DNA of 64,000 bases. Source: Hymenobacter mucosus (GTDB lineage Bacteria > Bacteroidota > Bacteroidia > Cytophagales > Hymenobacteraceae). The position numbers were made by a program, and so were the translations under genes. The notes beneath the pieces are model-generated. The model saw only the letters and a list, made by a program, of their open reading frames with translations, did no database searches and was not told the origin of the DNA. The DNA is taken from positions 52,494 through 116,493 of the forward strand of contig NZ_FZNS01000012.1 of NCBI RefSeq assembly GCF_900188255.1, given 5' to 3'. Positions 8,924-18,180 of the stretch are shown piece by piece. The number at the start of each line of letters is the position of its first letter. Position 1 is the first letter of the stretch.

Positions 8924-11332
8924 TTAATTGGAAACCCGGTTTTCTTCCTCCTGGCTACCTGCCGCGTGGCGGTTGAGGACCTTGCCGCTACCAATTTTCC
9001 AGGTGAAGCTTAGCAATATCTTCCGGCTTTCGTATTGGTTGTTCCAGGTCATATCCACGTTGCGGTAGCGCAAATAGCTGCGCCACTGGTCAGTATAGAA
9101 TAGGTCGGTGAGGCGCAGGCTCAGCGTCGCTTTTTCCTGCCAGAGCTGCTTTTTCAGGCCTAGGTTGAGCGAGCCGTTGGCGCGGACGTGGTATAGTCCC
9201 TGCACCGTTGGGGAGCGATAGGTGCCCCCAACGGTGAGCAGGTAGTGGCGCGGCAAAGTGAAGGTGTGGTCCGAACTTGCCGACCAACCGAAGCGCGCCA
9301 ACCGCACAGTCTGGCCCTCAACCAGGGTACGAGTTTGCGCGTAGGAGCCCGCCAGCTGGTTGTCCACGCCCCACCATTTCGCCACGTCCGAGTGGCCCCC
9401 GGAAGACAGGACAAGCGTTGTGGCCTCGTCCAGGTTCTGCTCCACGGACGTGGAAATTTTCGTTTCGTCGTTCTGGTAGACGACGTTGTTAATGCCGTTT
9501 GTTTCGCGCAGGTAGCTTAGGCTCAGCACCTGAAAGTTCCGGTGGGTATACGTGAGCACCGCAGAGGTAGCCAAGGAGGGCAGTAGGTACGGGTTGCCCT
9601 GTTGAGCAGTGTAGGCATCGGTGTAGTTGAGAAATGGGTTCAGACTCTGGTAGTTCGGGCGCGTGATGCGCCGGCTGCCGGACACGCCGAGTTGGTCGTG
9701 CTGGGTAAGCTTGTAGGTTGCAAACAAGCTGGGGAATAGCTGCGCGTAGTTGCGCCGCACGCGCTGCCCAGTGGTCGGTGATTCGCCCACGGAGTGGGTT
9801 TGCTCCCCACGTAACCCGCCTTTCAGTTCCAGCTTACCCCGCGTTGTGCTCAAACTCAGATAAGCCGCCGTGATAGTCTCGTTGTAGGTAAACTGATTGG
9901 TACGGAGCCGGTCGGGCTGCCAGGTATCACCCACAAACGTATCGAAGGCTAGTGCACTGCGCGTGGTCACCCAACTCACTTTGGCGCCGGTTTCGGCCCG
10001 CCACGCTGTGCCCGCTACCGGGTGCACGTAGTCAGCCTTCGCCGCGCGCACAGTCACCGTCGACGAGGCGGCGCTGCGCAACCGGCCGGCGTCGCGGGCA
10101 CTATCATTGAGGGGGGAGAAGGCTAAATTGGCGAAGATTTGGTCGGCGGTGGAAGGGTAGCGAACGTAGTCGGCATCGGCGCTCAGCTCGCGGCCCAGGC
10201 TGTCGAGGGTGAAGCGGTAGTTGAGGTTGAGGCCCACGTTGTCGGAACGGGAGGCTTTGGGGTTGTCCATTTGCAAGCGCCCGACCGGGCGGCCGGCCGC
10301 ATCCGTGAGGGTAGTTGTGCTCGTGGTTGGGGCCGTTTGGGCGTAGCGGCTGCCGCGCACCTGCCCACCCAGGGTCTGCCGGGGAGTGAGGGGCACCTCG
10401 ACGCCCGCCGCGAAGTTGAGCGCGTGCCCTAGCGGATGCCAGTAGTTCACCTGCCGATACACCGTGTCGCGGATATAGCGCACCTGCACCAAGCGGTTGT
10501 AGGAGTTGTAGCGCCCAGCGCTCAGGCGAGTAAACAGCCGCACCCGGCCCACGTTGTAGTGCAGGTTGGTGCTGCCTGAGGCCTTTTCGTAGCGGCCGTA
10601 GCCGCCCGCCAGCGTTGCCGTGCCGCTCAGCCCGGGCCGCTGGGTGCGTTTAAGCCGGATGTTGAGCACCCCGGCCGTGCCGGCCGCATCAAGGGAGGCC
10701 GGTGGGTTAGGTAGCAACTCCACTTGGCTGATGGCGGAAGCGGGGAGCGACTTGAGGTAGGCCTTGAGATTTTCCCCGTTCAGGTAGGTAAGCTTCCCGT
10801 CCAGCAGCACTGTCAGGCCGGTACTGCCGCGGTACACGATGTTCTCGTCCTTGTCAAGCTGCACGCCGGGTGCTTTGCGCAGTACCTCCAGCGCATTGTC
10901 TCCGGCCGTGTTCAGGCGGTCCACGTGCAACACGGTGCGGTCGGCGAGCTGCTCCAGAGCCGGCAGCCGGCCCTGCACCGTCACGCCCTGCAACGTGGTA
11001 GAAAGGGGCATGAGCAGCAGCCGGGGCATGAGTATCGACCGGTTGGCCACCTCAAAGGGTGCACTGCGGGCGGGTCGGTAACTCAGCAGCTGGGCTTTCA
11101 GGCAGTAGCGCCCGGCCGCAACCCGCGCAAAGTCATACGAGCCTAGCTCATTCGTCGTTTGCGTGGCCGTTGCCACCGAATCGGGTAGGTGCACCAACAC
11201 GACCGTGGCGAAGGCCAATGGCTCATCCGTTGCGTCGTGCACCGTGCCTGTCACGGCAACCGGTTGTTGGGCGCGGGTTTGGCCGCTGAGCAGCAAGACG
11301 CTAAGGGTAGTAAAGAGAGTATAACATTTCAT
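8924..11332 (-). CDS. outer-membrane beta-barrel receptor (CarboxypepD-reg plus TonB-receptor-like)
   Basis: About 802 residues from the start at 11332 (MKCYTLFTT), with a signal peptide ending near TRAQQ. Residues ~25-110 form a carboxypeptidase-regulatory-like beta sandwich (VTGTVHDATDEPLAFATVVL). A plug-like segment follows (DRTVLHVDRL...NALEVLRKAPGVQLD...GLTVLLDGKLTYLNG) and then a large beta-barrel of the 'outer membrane beta-barrel family' type. Such proteins look like SusC relatives but have no SusD partner. The protein may transport or sense an unknown ligand. It is divergent from the DUF2807, LytS and LytTR genes, which may control it. The region between the two start codons carries a 23-bp inverted repeat. 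Confidence 0.85.
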   Translation of the reverse strand: MKCYTLFTTLSVLLLSGQTRAQQPVAVTGTVHDATDEPLAFATVVLVHLPDSVATATQTTNELGSYDFARVAAGRYCLKAQLLSYRPARSAPFEVANRSILMPRLLLMPLSTTLQGVTVQGRLPALEQLADRTVLHVDRLNTAGDNALEVLRKAPGVQLDKDENIVYRGSTGLTVLLDGKLTYLNGENLKAYLKSLPASAISQVELLPNPPASLDAAGTAGVLNIRLKRTQRPGLSGTATLAGGYGRYEKASGSTNLHYNVGRVRLFTRLSAGRYNSYNRLVQVRYIRDTVYRQVNYWHPLGHALNFAAGVEVPLTPRQTLGGQVRGSRYAQTAPTTSTTTLTDAAGRPVGRLQMDNPKASRSDNVGLNLNYRFTLDSLGRELSADADYVRYPSTADQIFANLAFSPLNDSARDAGRLRSAASSTVTVRAAKADYVHPVAGTAWRAETGAKVSWVTTRSALAFDTFVGDTWQPDRLRTNQFTYNETITAAYLSLSTTRGKLELKGGLRGEQTHSVGESPTTGQRVRRNYAQLFPSLFATYKLTQHDQLGVSGSRRITRPNYQSLNPFLNYTDAYTAQQGNPYLLPSLATSAVLTYTHRNFQVLSLSYLRETNGINNVVYQNDETKISTSVEQNLDEATTLVLSSGGHSDVAKWWGVDNQLAGSYAQTRTLVEGQTVRLARFGWSASSDHTFTLPRHYLLTVGGTYRSPTVQGLYHVRANGSLNLGLKKQLWQEKATLSLRLTDLFYTDQWRSYLRYRNVDMTWNNQYESRKILLSFTWKIGSGKVLNRHAAGSQEEENRVSN

Positions 11333-11394
11333 AAGGCAGGAGAAGCTGGAGGACGGGGCGAAAGTGTGCCGCGGGCCTCCCCTACCCAAAAAAG

Positions 11395-11478
11395 TTATTC
11401 CACTGCCCGGAAATGGGCTGTCAAATCAAGTGAAAGCCTTTTTCCGGTTTCACACCCCATTTTCGGGCAGTGGAATAA
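11395..11478. repeat. 23-bp inverted repeat in a divergent promoter
   Basis: The arms at 11395-11417 and 11456-11478 are complementary at 22 of 23 positions, with 38 bp between them. The inner part contains a second, short complementarity (GTGAAA and TTTCAC). It lies between the starts of two divergent genes, so it could be an operator or a transcribed hairpin. It could also be the remnant of a small mobile element. Confidence 0.7.
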
Positions 11479-11546
11479 AAAAGTGGCGTCCGTTGCCGAG
11501 GATGGATAGGTTTGACGCGTCTTCCACCTGCTTCTTTATATCCCCT

Positions 11547-12311
11547 ATGACTGCTATTCTTCTACTCCTGCTTCAGCTGTTGCCTACAGCTCCATCTGCC
11601 GGCATCACGCCTCCCGATACGCGCGACGTCGCCGCATTTACCCACGTGGCGGTGGCTGCACCCATCACGGTGCTCCTGCACCAAGGAAGCCCGCAGCAAG
11701 TTCGGGTGGAAGCCGCCCCCGAGGACCTGGCCCGCCTGGAAACCCACGTTGACCACGACGAGTTGCGCATTCGCGACCGGACCGCCGATGCCGGGCGGAG
11801 CAACCAGTCGCCTCTCGGGAAGGTGACCGTGCATATTACCATGCCCACTGTTCGCAGTCTCTACGTGGCCAATGGCAGCCGCTTGCACGCCGACACCTTG
11901 CAAGTGAATCAGCTGTGGCTAGAAGCTAATAGTTCGGGGCTCCTGATGCTAGGGCAAGTGCAGGCCAGAAGGGTTAGTGCGGGCACGGCCAGCTCCGGTC
12001 GGGTAGTGCTGCACCAGTTGCTTGCCGATACGCTCCAGTCAACGGGGGCTAGCGCGGGCAGCCTTACGGTAGCGGGCACCTGCCCCTACTATCGGCTGAC
12101 GCTTAGTAGCGGCGGGCATGTACAAGCCGAAGCATTGGCCGTCGAGACGTGCACGGCCACGCTCAGCAGTGGCAGCCGCGGCCGGGTCAGGGTTTCCACC
12201 CACTTACAGGCCCACGCCAGCAGTGGCGGCCAGCTAACGGTGCTGGGCAACCCGCAGCTGAGCAGCCGCGTGAGTAGCGGCGGCCGGGTGCAGCGGCAGG
12301 AAGCGCGCTAA
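11547..12311 (+). CDS. head GIN domain-containing protein (DUF2807)
   Basis: A secreted protein of 254 residues. The longer open frame starts at 11364, but the start at 11547 (MTAILLLLLQ) gives a proper signal peptide ending near PTAPSAG. The mature part is a repetitive beta-helix of the DUF2807 'putative auto-transporter adhesin, head GIN' type. It has FTHVAVAAPITVLLHQG at the start and recurring Ser/Gly turns (SSG, SGG, SAG) spaced along the chain. Function is not established; in Bacteroidota these proteins are often encoded next to signalling genes. The kinase gene follows after 21 bp, so the two are very likely co-transcribed. The protein may act in envelope sensing, which is inference. 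Confidence 0.8.
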   Translation: MTAILLLLLQLLPTAPSAGITPPDTRDVAAFTHVAVAAPITVLLHQGSPQQVRVEAAPEDLARLETHVDHDELRIRDRTADAGRSNQSPLGKVTVHITMPTVRSLYVANGSRLHADTLQVNQLWLEANSSGLLMLGQVQARRVSAGTASSGRVVLHQLLADTLQSTGASAGSLTVAGTCPYYRLTLSSGGHVQAEALAVETCTATLSSGSRGRVRVSTHLQAHASSGGQLTVLGNPQLSSRVSSGGRVQRQEAR

Positions 12312-12332
12312 GTTTCTTTCGTTATTCCTGCT

Positions 12333-13367
12333 ATGAAAAAGAGCACGCTCCGCTGGCATGTGCTGGCCTGGGTAGCCTTCTACGTCTACTCCTGCATTGA
12401 TGAATTCTGGGACTATAGTGGCGCCATTAAACCCCACAGAGTACCTCTGCAGCAAAGTTTATGGCTGCTCACTTCCTTCTGGGTCGTGCGGGCCGTCGTG
12501 TTCTACTTTTGCTACTTGGTGGTGTATCCCCGTTTTCTACGCGTCAATCGGCTACCGCACCTAGCAGTGGGCGTGGGCGTGGCCGTGCTCTTGTTTGCTG
12601 GGCTGCGCGCCAGTATTGAGGAAGTGCTGTTCCCGGCCCTGCTGGGGTTTCATAACTACACGCCAGGCACCACCATCCAGCATTACGTAGCAGACAACTT
12701 TTTTTGGTCGATTCCTACCCTGTGGTTTAGTGCCGCTCTGTGGGCGAGCGAGAGGAACCTGCACCAAGAGCGCGAAAACCAGCAGCTTCGGGAAGAAAAG
12801 CGCGCCGCCGAAACAGCGTTCCTGCAAGCGCAGATCAATCCGCACTTCCTCTTCAACACGCTTAACCTACTTTACGGCATGGCCTACCCCGTGTCCAAGC
12901 CGCTGGCGAGTGCCCTGCTCAAGCTGGCCGAGCTGATGCGCTATATGCTGCACGAGACGGCCATCGATCAGGTAGCATTGACCCAGGAAATTGAGTACGT
13001 GCAGCACTACCTGGCCCTGTACCGCCTGCGCTTTCCCGACCAGCTGTTCGTCAACTTTACCATTACGGGCGAGCCCGCGGGCCGCCAGATTGCGCCCTTG
13101 GTGCTGATTCCCTTCGTGGAAAATGCTCTGAAGCATGGGGTGCTCGACGACCCGGCCCACCCGGTGCGCCTGCAGCTCCATGTGGCCGCGCAGGAAGTTG
13201 TTTTTCAGGTTGAAAACCGCATTAGCGACCAGCAGAAGGACACAAGCAGCGGCATTGGGCTACCCAATCTGCGGCGGCGGCTGGCGCTATCTTATCCGGG
13301 CCGTCACCAGTTGCACATTGCCACCGAAAGGGGGCAGTTTACTACCTTACTGCGGGTTGCTTGCTAA
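12333..13367 (+). CDS. LytS/YehU-type sensor histidine kinase
   Basis: A 344-residue membrane sensor kinase. The N-terminal ~130 residues contain about four hydrophobic segments (HVLAWVAFYVYSCI, LLTSFWVVRAVVFYFCYLVV, AVGVGVAVLLFAGL). A short coiled region (QERENQQLREEKRAAE) leads to the His_kinase domain with QINPHFLFNTLNLLY; the predicted phospho-acceptor is His171. The ATPase part has PFVENALKHGV and SGIGLPNLRRRL. The response regulator gene begins 42 bp downstream, forming a two-component pair. With the preceding DUF2807 gene this looks like one operon. The signal is unknown. Confidence 0.93.
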   Translation: MKKSTLRWHVLAWVAFYVYSCIDEFWDYSGAIKPHRVPLQQSLWLLTSFWVVRAVVFYFCYLVVYPRFLRVNRLPHLAVGVGVAVLLFAGLRASIEEVLFPALLGFHNYTPGTTIQHYVADNFFWSIPTLWFSAALWASERNLHQERENQQLREEKRAAETAFLQAQINPHFLFNTLNLLYGMAYPVSKPLASALLKLAELMRYMLHETAIDQVALTQEIEYVQHYLALYRLRFPDQLFVNFTITGEPAGRQIAPLVLIPFVENALKHGVLDDPAHPVRLQLHVAAQEVVFQVENRISDQQKDTSSGIGLPNLRRRLALSYPGRHQLHIATERGQFTTLLRVAC

Positions 13368-13409
13368 GGTGGCCCTTTTTATATGGCCCTCGGGGCCTCA
13401 CTACTGCCT

Positions 13410-14126
13410 ATGATTCGCTGCCTGGTTGTGGATGACGAAGCGCCCGCCCTCGCCATCCTGGCCGACTACATCAGCCAAGTGCCTTACCTAACGCTGGTGG
13501 GTACCACAACGAACCCCATTGAAGCGCTGACGCTGGTGCAGCAGGGCAGCGTGGACGTAGTCTTTCTGGACATTCAGATGCCCAAGCTGACGGGGCTACA
13601 ATTTCTCAAGCTCAGCGGGACAAAATGCAAGGTCGTACTCACCACTGCCTACCCCGAGTACGCACTGGAAGGCTACGAGAACGACGTGGTGGATTACCTG
13701 CTCAAGCCCATTGCGTTTGAGCGCTTTCTCAAAGCAGCCCAGAAGGCTTTAGGCCTTCTCTCCCCCGCGCCCGCAGCAGCTGTGCTTCCCCCGTCTGTGC
13801 CTGCGCCTCCGGCCTACCTCTTCATTAAAGGTGATACTAAACATAAGTACGTGCGCGTCAGCTACGCCGACATTCTCTACATTGAGGGGCTGAGTAATTA
13901 CGTTTCTCTTTACTTGCCAGGGCAGCGCCTGATCACCTATCAGACCCTTAAGGAGCTGGCCGATACGCTGCCGCAGCCACCCTTCCTGCGCGTGCACAAG
14001 TCCTACATCGTCTCGCTCGACAAGATTCAGCTAGTGGATGGCAATACCCTCTACATCGGGGACAAGCAAGTGCCCGTCAGCGACACGTACCGTGAGCAGC
14101 TATACCGCTTAATTAGGGAAAGGTAA
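13410..14126 (+). CDS. LytTR-family response regulator
   Basis: A 238-residue DNA-binding response regulator and the partner of the kinase just upstream. Translation most likely begins at 13410 (MIRCLVVDD). The receiver domain spans residues 1-120, with the acidic pair D8/D9, phospho-acceptor Asp54 in VFLDIQMPK and Lys in LLKPI. A proline/alanine-rich linker follows, then a LytTR domain from ~145 to the end (VRVSYADILYIEGLSNYVSL, LRVHKSYIVSLDKIQLV). The family binds direct repeats in promoters. Likely targets include its own operon or the divergent outer-membrane receptor gene, but no specific site could be assigned. Confidence 0.94.
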   Translation: MIRCLVVDDEAPALAILADYISQVPYLTLVGTTTNPIEALTLVQQGSVDVVFLDIQMPKLTGLQFLKLSGTKCKVVLTTAYPEYALEGYENDVVDYLLKPIAFERFLKAAQKALGLLSPAPAAAVLPPSVPAPPAYLFIKGDTKHKYVRVSYADILYIEGLSNYVSLYLPGQRLITYQTLKELADTLPQPPFLRVHKSYIVSLDKIQLVDGNTLYIGDKQVPVSDTYREQLYRLIRER

Positions 14127-14378
14127 GCCGCCGTTTTGGGGACTTAACAGGGCAAGCTATGCTTGAGGCTGTTCGGGGCACTGGTTGCAGCGCCGCTCGT
14201 CTGTCCTTCTTTGCTACATGACAGCCATTGGTCGTCGGTGCGGTCCTTACGTGGTGGCAGTATGGGCTTGCATGCGCTGCCTGTCAGCGCCAGAGCAAAC
14301 AATCTGCCGGCTGGCTGGTATGGAATAAGGCAGTTGCGCACGGTAGCTGCTTATCCCTGTTCACTACTTCCACTCCCC

Positions 14379-15098
14379 ATGACTATTGGAATCATTGGCG
14401 CCGGCCACATCGGCAGTGCCCTCGCCGTACGGCTCACCAGCCTTGGCCACACAGTCTACATCGCCAACTCACGCGGCCCCGAAACGCTCACTGATGTAGC
14501 CCAACGCACGGGCGCTACCCCCGTTACTGTACAGGAAGCGGCGCGCCAGGGCGAGCTAATCGTGGTAACCATTCCTCTGAAAAACATCCCCAAGCTGCCC
14601 CAGGACTTATTTGAAGGGATACCCGCCGACGTGCCCGTAATTGACACGAGCAATTACTACCCCTTGCTGCGCGACGGCCACCTGCCGGAGCTGGAAAGCG
14701 GAGACCTGACGGAAAGTGAATGGGTGCAGCAGCACCTAGGCCGGCCGGTGGTGAAGGTGTTCAACAACATCTACGCAGACCACCTCGAAAACGCGGGGCA
14801 GCCCGCCGGTACGCCCGGCCGCATCGCCTTGCCCGTGGCTGGCGAAGGCGAAGCCAAGCAGAGAGTGATGGCTCTTGTTGATGAACTGGGCTTTGATGCC
14901 GTAGACAACGGCAACCTGCACGAATCCTGGCGGCAGCAACCCGGTACGCCCTGCTACGGTGCCGACCTGCCCGCGACTGAGTTGCGGCAACAGTTAGCTA
15001 GCATGGGTACCGAGCGTACAGCAGCGCAACACGCGCAGTTCCTCGCGAATCATGCCGCGCAAGAAAAGCAAATGCAGGCGCAGGGCATCCAGCTGTAG
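14379..15098 (+). CDS. NADP-binding reductase (F420-dependent NADP reductase-like)
   Basis: A 239-residue cytoplasmic oxidoreductase. The chosen start at 14379 places the Rossmann motif GIIGAGHIGSALAVRL directly at the N-terminus. IANSRGPETL follows, as in F420-dependent NADP reductase and the 'NAD(P)-binding domain' family. Conserved VVKVFNNIYADHL and the C-terminal LHESWRQQPGTPCYG also fit that family. Many members have no known substrate and do not use F420. Upstream open frame from 14163 to 14378 shows no domain and is unlikely to be translated. The gene stands alone, with an inverted repeat downstream at 15137-15207. Confidence 0.85.
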   Translation: MTIGIIGAGHIGSALAVRLTSLGHTVYIANSRGPETLTDVAQRTGATPVTVQEAARQGELIVVTIPLKNIPKLPQDLFEGIPADVPVIDTSNYYPLLRDGHLPELESGDLTESEWVQQHLGRPVVKVFNNIYADHLENAGQPAGTPGRIALPVAGEGEAKQRVMALVDELGFDAVDNGNLHESWRQQPGTPCYGADLPATELRQQLASMGTERTAAQHAQFLANHAAQEKQMQAQGIQL

Positions 15099-15136
15099 TA
15101 ACCCCAGCCAGAACCGGATGTAGCGACCTAGCTATG

Positions 15137-15207
15137 TTCAAACCGAAGCCTACCCGTACGCGCCTTGGGCAGTTGCCATGGCACGTTCGGGTAGGCTTCG
15201 GTTTGAA
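15137..15207. repeat. 20-bp perfect inverted repeat
   Basis: Arms at 15137-15156 and 15188-15207 are perfectly complementary over 20 bp, with 31 bp between them. The position just downstream of the reductase gene fits a transcription terminator or mRNA-stabilising hairpin. The long loop is unusual for a simple terminator, and no T-tract follows directly. Confidence 0.7.
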
Positions 15208-15423
15208 TGGATGTGCAGGTAGTAGCGTAACAGTTAGTGGCCGGGCCGGCTGCATCCAGAGCTACTACGGCACAGTAGACCAGTGTAGCAGGTCAATCAG
15301 ACCAGCTTCTGAGCAGCTACAGGAAGCAGCATTTTGGGAGACTCAGCCGGGAGTGAGAATATAAAATCTACCTATCCCCACCCTTCCGTTCTTTGCCCCG
15401 GTGACGGTATTGGAAGTGATGCG

Positions 15424-15595
15424 TACAACTCTGAATAGTTGTAGATATAGTTGTAAAACTAGTTTTAGTAGTAGTTGTCGTTTTTTAGATGAGGAGGCGG
15501 TGCATTCTACCGCAGGGCTACCTTCTGCCCACTTTGAGTGGCTGCGTAAATGCCCTCCAGCACTCGGAGGCCTTTCTGGCCCTTCTGGCTTTGGG
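15424..15595. repeat. left copy of a diverged direct repeat (partition array plus gene tail)
   Basis: Matches 19212-19365 in order. It begins with the last bases of the partition RHH gene (ACAACTCT, then a TAG stop). Next comes a repeat array TAGTTGT at 15436, 15448, 15460 (as TAGTTTT) and 15472, a 12-bp period. It ends with the last ~30 codons of an oxidoreductase gene on the minus strand. Identity is high but clearly diverged, and this copy holds one more 12-bp unit than the right copy (four against three). Confidence 0.85.
15507..15590 (-). pseudogene. relic 3' end of a Gfo/Idh/MocA oxidoreductase gene
   Basis: Reading leftward, the frame ends LRVLEGIYAATQSGQKVALR-stop. This corresponds to LRVLEGIYTAAKSGQKVSLR-stop of the intact oxidoreductase at 19282-20400. 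Only about 28 codons remain and similarity fades beyond about 15590. The substitutions include many silent or conservative ones, so this is the tail of a paralogous gene rather than a recent exact copy. It shows that a partition array joined to an oxidoreductase once existed at this place too. Confidence 0.8.
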
Positions 15596-15641
15596 TAAGG
15601 ATAAACTAGGCAAGGCTTTTTTATTGGAAATCAACTGTCAC

Positions 15642-17705
15642 CTACTGCCCATTCGTTGCCCCCAACTGTACGGTTTTTGGGTCGACGGTGATTTCCTGCA
15701 GGCGCTTGGCTACCGCCGGGCTCATGCTTTCTTGGTAGCGGCCGTGGAGTTGACCGGCCAGGAATTTCTCGGAGGCAGCAAACATGGCCATGTTGTTGAC
15801 GGGGCGGGCGAAACCGTGGCCTTCATCGGGCGCGCAGATGTACTGTACGGGGTAGTTACGGTTGCGCAGGGCTACCACTATTTGGTCGGCCTCGGCCTTG
15901 TTCACGCGCGGGTCGTTGGCGCCCTGCACCACTAGGAGCGGGGTTTTAATTTTATCGGCCGCGTTGAGTGGCGACATGCGGGCCAGGGCGGCGCGGCCTT
16001 CCGGCGTGCCGGGGTCGGCCATGCGGGCGTACATCTGCTTGCGCTCGGCCTCCCAATACGGCGGAATGGCGTTGAGCAAGGTTGTCAGGTTGGACGGCGC
16101 CACAACAGCCACGGCGGCAGTATACACGTCGGGGGTGAAGGCCACGCCGGCCAGTGTGGCGTAGCCACCATACGAGGCGCCCATGATGCCCACACGCTTG
16201 GGGTCAGCAATGCCTTGGGCCACGAGGTATTTCACGCCCCAGGTCAGGTCGTCCTGCATTTTGCGGCCCCATTCGCCGTTGCCGGCGTTCAGGAACTGCT
16301 TGCCATAGCCAGTGCTGGCCCGAAAATTGGGCGAAAGCACGGCGTAGCCGCGGTTGGCCAGAAACTGATGCATAGCGTTGAAGCCGTACGCGTCGCGCCC
16401 CCAGGGCCCGCCGTGGGGCAGGATGATGACCGGTAGGTTTTTCGCCGTTAGGCCCTTAGGTAAGGTCAAGTAAGCCGGAATTTCCAGCCCATCCGACGAC
16501 TTATAGCGCACCACTTCCATGTCGGCCAGGTCGGTGGCGCGAAGCTTGGGCCGCGTTTCGTACTGCTTGGTGAGCTGCTTGGTTTGGCGGTCGAACAGGT
16601 AGGCCACGGTGGGCTGGGTAGCCGAAGTAGCCGACAGCAGCCAGAGCCGCTCGTCGGTGGTGTGCGAGGCGGGGTACACATCGAGGCCCGGCAACTGCTT
16701 GCTTACGGCGGCAAAGTCCTGCTCCAGGGCCTTGTCTTTCCACACGCGGCGCATGCGGTCGTCCTCGAATCTCACAAACACCGGCTCGTGCGTTTTCTCC
16801 GACACCTCCAGGCTGCCCACGTCCACTCGCTTCAGTGGGTCGGCTTGGTAAGGCTGCTCTTGGCCGGTGGCGGGGTTGATGAGCACGATTTCGGCTAGGT
16901 TGCGGCCAGCGCCCCGGTTGGTGATCATGTACACGTGCTGGTTGTCCTTGGCGAAGGCAACCACACCGCTTTGCTCGTCAATCGACGTTTTGTAGAAGGG
17001 CACCAGCTTTTCGCCCTCCACGCGCAGACACTCAGTGCTGCCGTCCGGGTTTGAGCGCGAGGCCAGGCGCAGCTGGTCGTTCCAGTCGAACTCCCAGGCC
17101 CCGATGCGGTCGTTGTTCTGACGCACTAGGGTTTTCTCGCCGGTGGCTAGGTTTAGCTTGTACAGGTCATGCCAAGCCTTGTCGCGGTCGTTGAGGCCGA
17201 TGTAGAGCGAGTTGGGGTCGGACAGGGGCGCGTTGAGCAGTTGTACGAGCACGCCCTTCAGGCCGGTGAGGTCGCGGGCGGTGGGCACGGGCTGGCCAGC
17301 GGTGGGAGCTTCAGCCGGGTTCACGGCGTAGATGTTGAAGTTTTCGTCGCCGCCCTTATCCTGGCTGTAGAGCAGGTACTTGCCGTCGCGGCTCCAGAAG
17401 TAGTTGCGTACCGGGCGGGCTTGGTCGTTCGTCATGGGCCGGGCCTGTTCGAAGGGCTCGTTCAGGCCTTTCACCCAGATGTTGCGGGTACCGTTGTAGG
17501 GCCGAAGGAAGGATAGGAACTTGCCATCGGGGGAAAGCTGAGCACCCGAAATCTCAGGGTCACCAAACAGTAGTTCGCGGTCGATAATGGGCGGCTGAGC
17601 GCTGGCTTTAGGTTGCGCTGGCCGCTGGGTGCTGGCCTGCGCGGTACTGGTTTGGGGGGTAGCTAGATTCAGCAACAGACTCAACCCCAGAAGAAAGTGT
17701 CTCAT
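15642..17705 (-). CDS. secreted S9 family prolyl oligopeptidase/aminopeptidase
   Basis: A serine peptidase of 687 residues from the start at 17705 (MRHFLLGLSLLL), which gives a signal peptide ending near STAQA. An N-terminal seven-bladed beta-propeller covers residues ~50-400 and the alpha/beta-hydrolase domain follows. The nucleophile elbow is GIMGASYGGY (Ser near residue 510), the acid lies in VQGANDPRVNKAEADQ and the histidine in DEGHGFARP. This composition matches acylaminoacyl-peptidase/dipeptidyl-aminopeptidase-type S9 enzymes, which act on peptides in the periplasm. It is a single gene on the minus strand. Its stop lies next to the left copy of the partition repeat, so it is enclosed between the two repeat copies with the parA module. 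Confidence 0.92.
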   Translation of the reverse strand: MRHFLLGLSLLLNLATPQTSTAQASTQRPAQPKASAQPPIIDRELLFGDPEISGAQLSPDGKFLSFLRPYNGTRNIWVKGLNEPFEQARPMTNDQARPVRNYFWSRDGKYLLYSQDKGGDENFNIYAVNPAEAPTAGQPVPTARDLTGLKGVLVQLLNAPLSDPNSLYIGLNDRDKAWHDLYKLNLATGEKTLVRQNNDRIGAWEFDWNDQLRLASRSNPDGSTECLRVEGEKLVPFYKTSIDEQSGVVAFAKDNQHVYMITNRGAGRNLAEIVLINPATGQEQPYQADPLKRVDVGSLEVSEKTHEPVFVRFEDDRMRRVWKDKALEQDFAAVSKQLPGLDVYPASHTTDERLWLLSATSATQPTVAYLFDRQTKQLTKQYETRPKLRATDLADMEVVRYKSSDGLEIPAYLTLPKGLTAKNLPVIILPHGGPWGRDAYGFNAMHQFLANRGYAVLSPNFRASTGYGKQFLNAGNGEWGRKMQDDLTWGVKYLVAQGIADPKRVGIMGASYGGYATLAGVAFTPDVYTAAVAVVAPSNLTTLLNAIPPYWEAERKQMYARMADPGTPEGRAALARMSPLNAADKIKTPLLVVQGANDPRVNKAEADQIVVALRNRNYPVQYICAPDEGHGFARPVNNMAMFAASEKFLAGQLHGRYQESMSPAVAKRLQEITVDPKTVQLGATNGQ

Positions 17706-18125
17706 TAACAGGGAGAAATAGAATGAACAGGTGTTGCTAATGTAAACGAAAACGCCCGGGTCGCAAGGGTAGCTTGAGCAGCTAAGCCTCTTTTTTGACT
17801 TGGAATGTTGATGAATTTTCATAAAATAACACATAAAATCAGGTCATAGAAGCTGGTTTTTCCTGGCCTTTATTTCCAGCGTTACCTTAATGCGGTTTTA
17901 GCGATGCCGCGCAGCTTGGCTACCGAGAGCCTTTACTGCGGGCCTTCAGCAGGAGAAAAACGTTAAGTGGAATCAGGGACAAGTGAGCCCTAGGGTACCT
18001 GTCTTCAGGGAGCGGTTGAGACGGGCTTGCGACAGTACTATCATTTTCTTGGGACCGGATACTATCCAGTTACGCTACCGGTACACTAGGCTTTGCGTAA
18101 ATCCGATATTGCCAGGATGAGAAAA
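17706..18125. other. divergent intergenic region upstream of the partition genes
   Basis: No gene is apparent between the S9 peptidase start and the partition repeats. The stretch 17815-17840 is AT-rich and may hold the peptidase promoter. The right end leads directly into the ACAACTA repeats upstream of parA. Confidence 0.5.
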
Positions 18126-18180
18126 ACAACTAGTTTTACAACTAAATCAACAACCGATACTAGTTCAACCACGACAACAT
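18126..18180. repeat. 12-bp-period repeat array upstream of parA (operator/centromere candidate)
   Basis: ACAACTA occurs at 18126 and 18138, a degenerate ACAACCG at 18150 and ACAACAT at 18174, all in 12-bp register. The array ends at the parA start codon. Short iterated sites next to parA are typical binding sites for ribbon-helix-helix centromere proteins that also repress the par promoter. Confidence 0.7.
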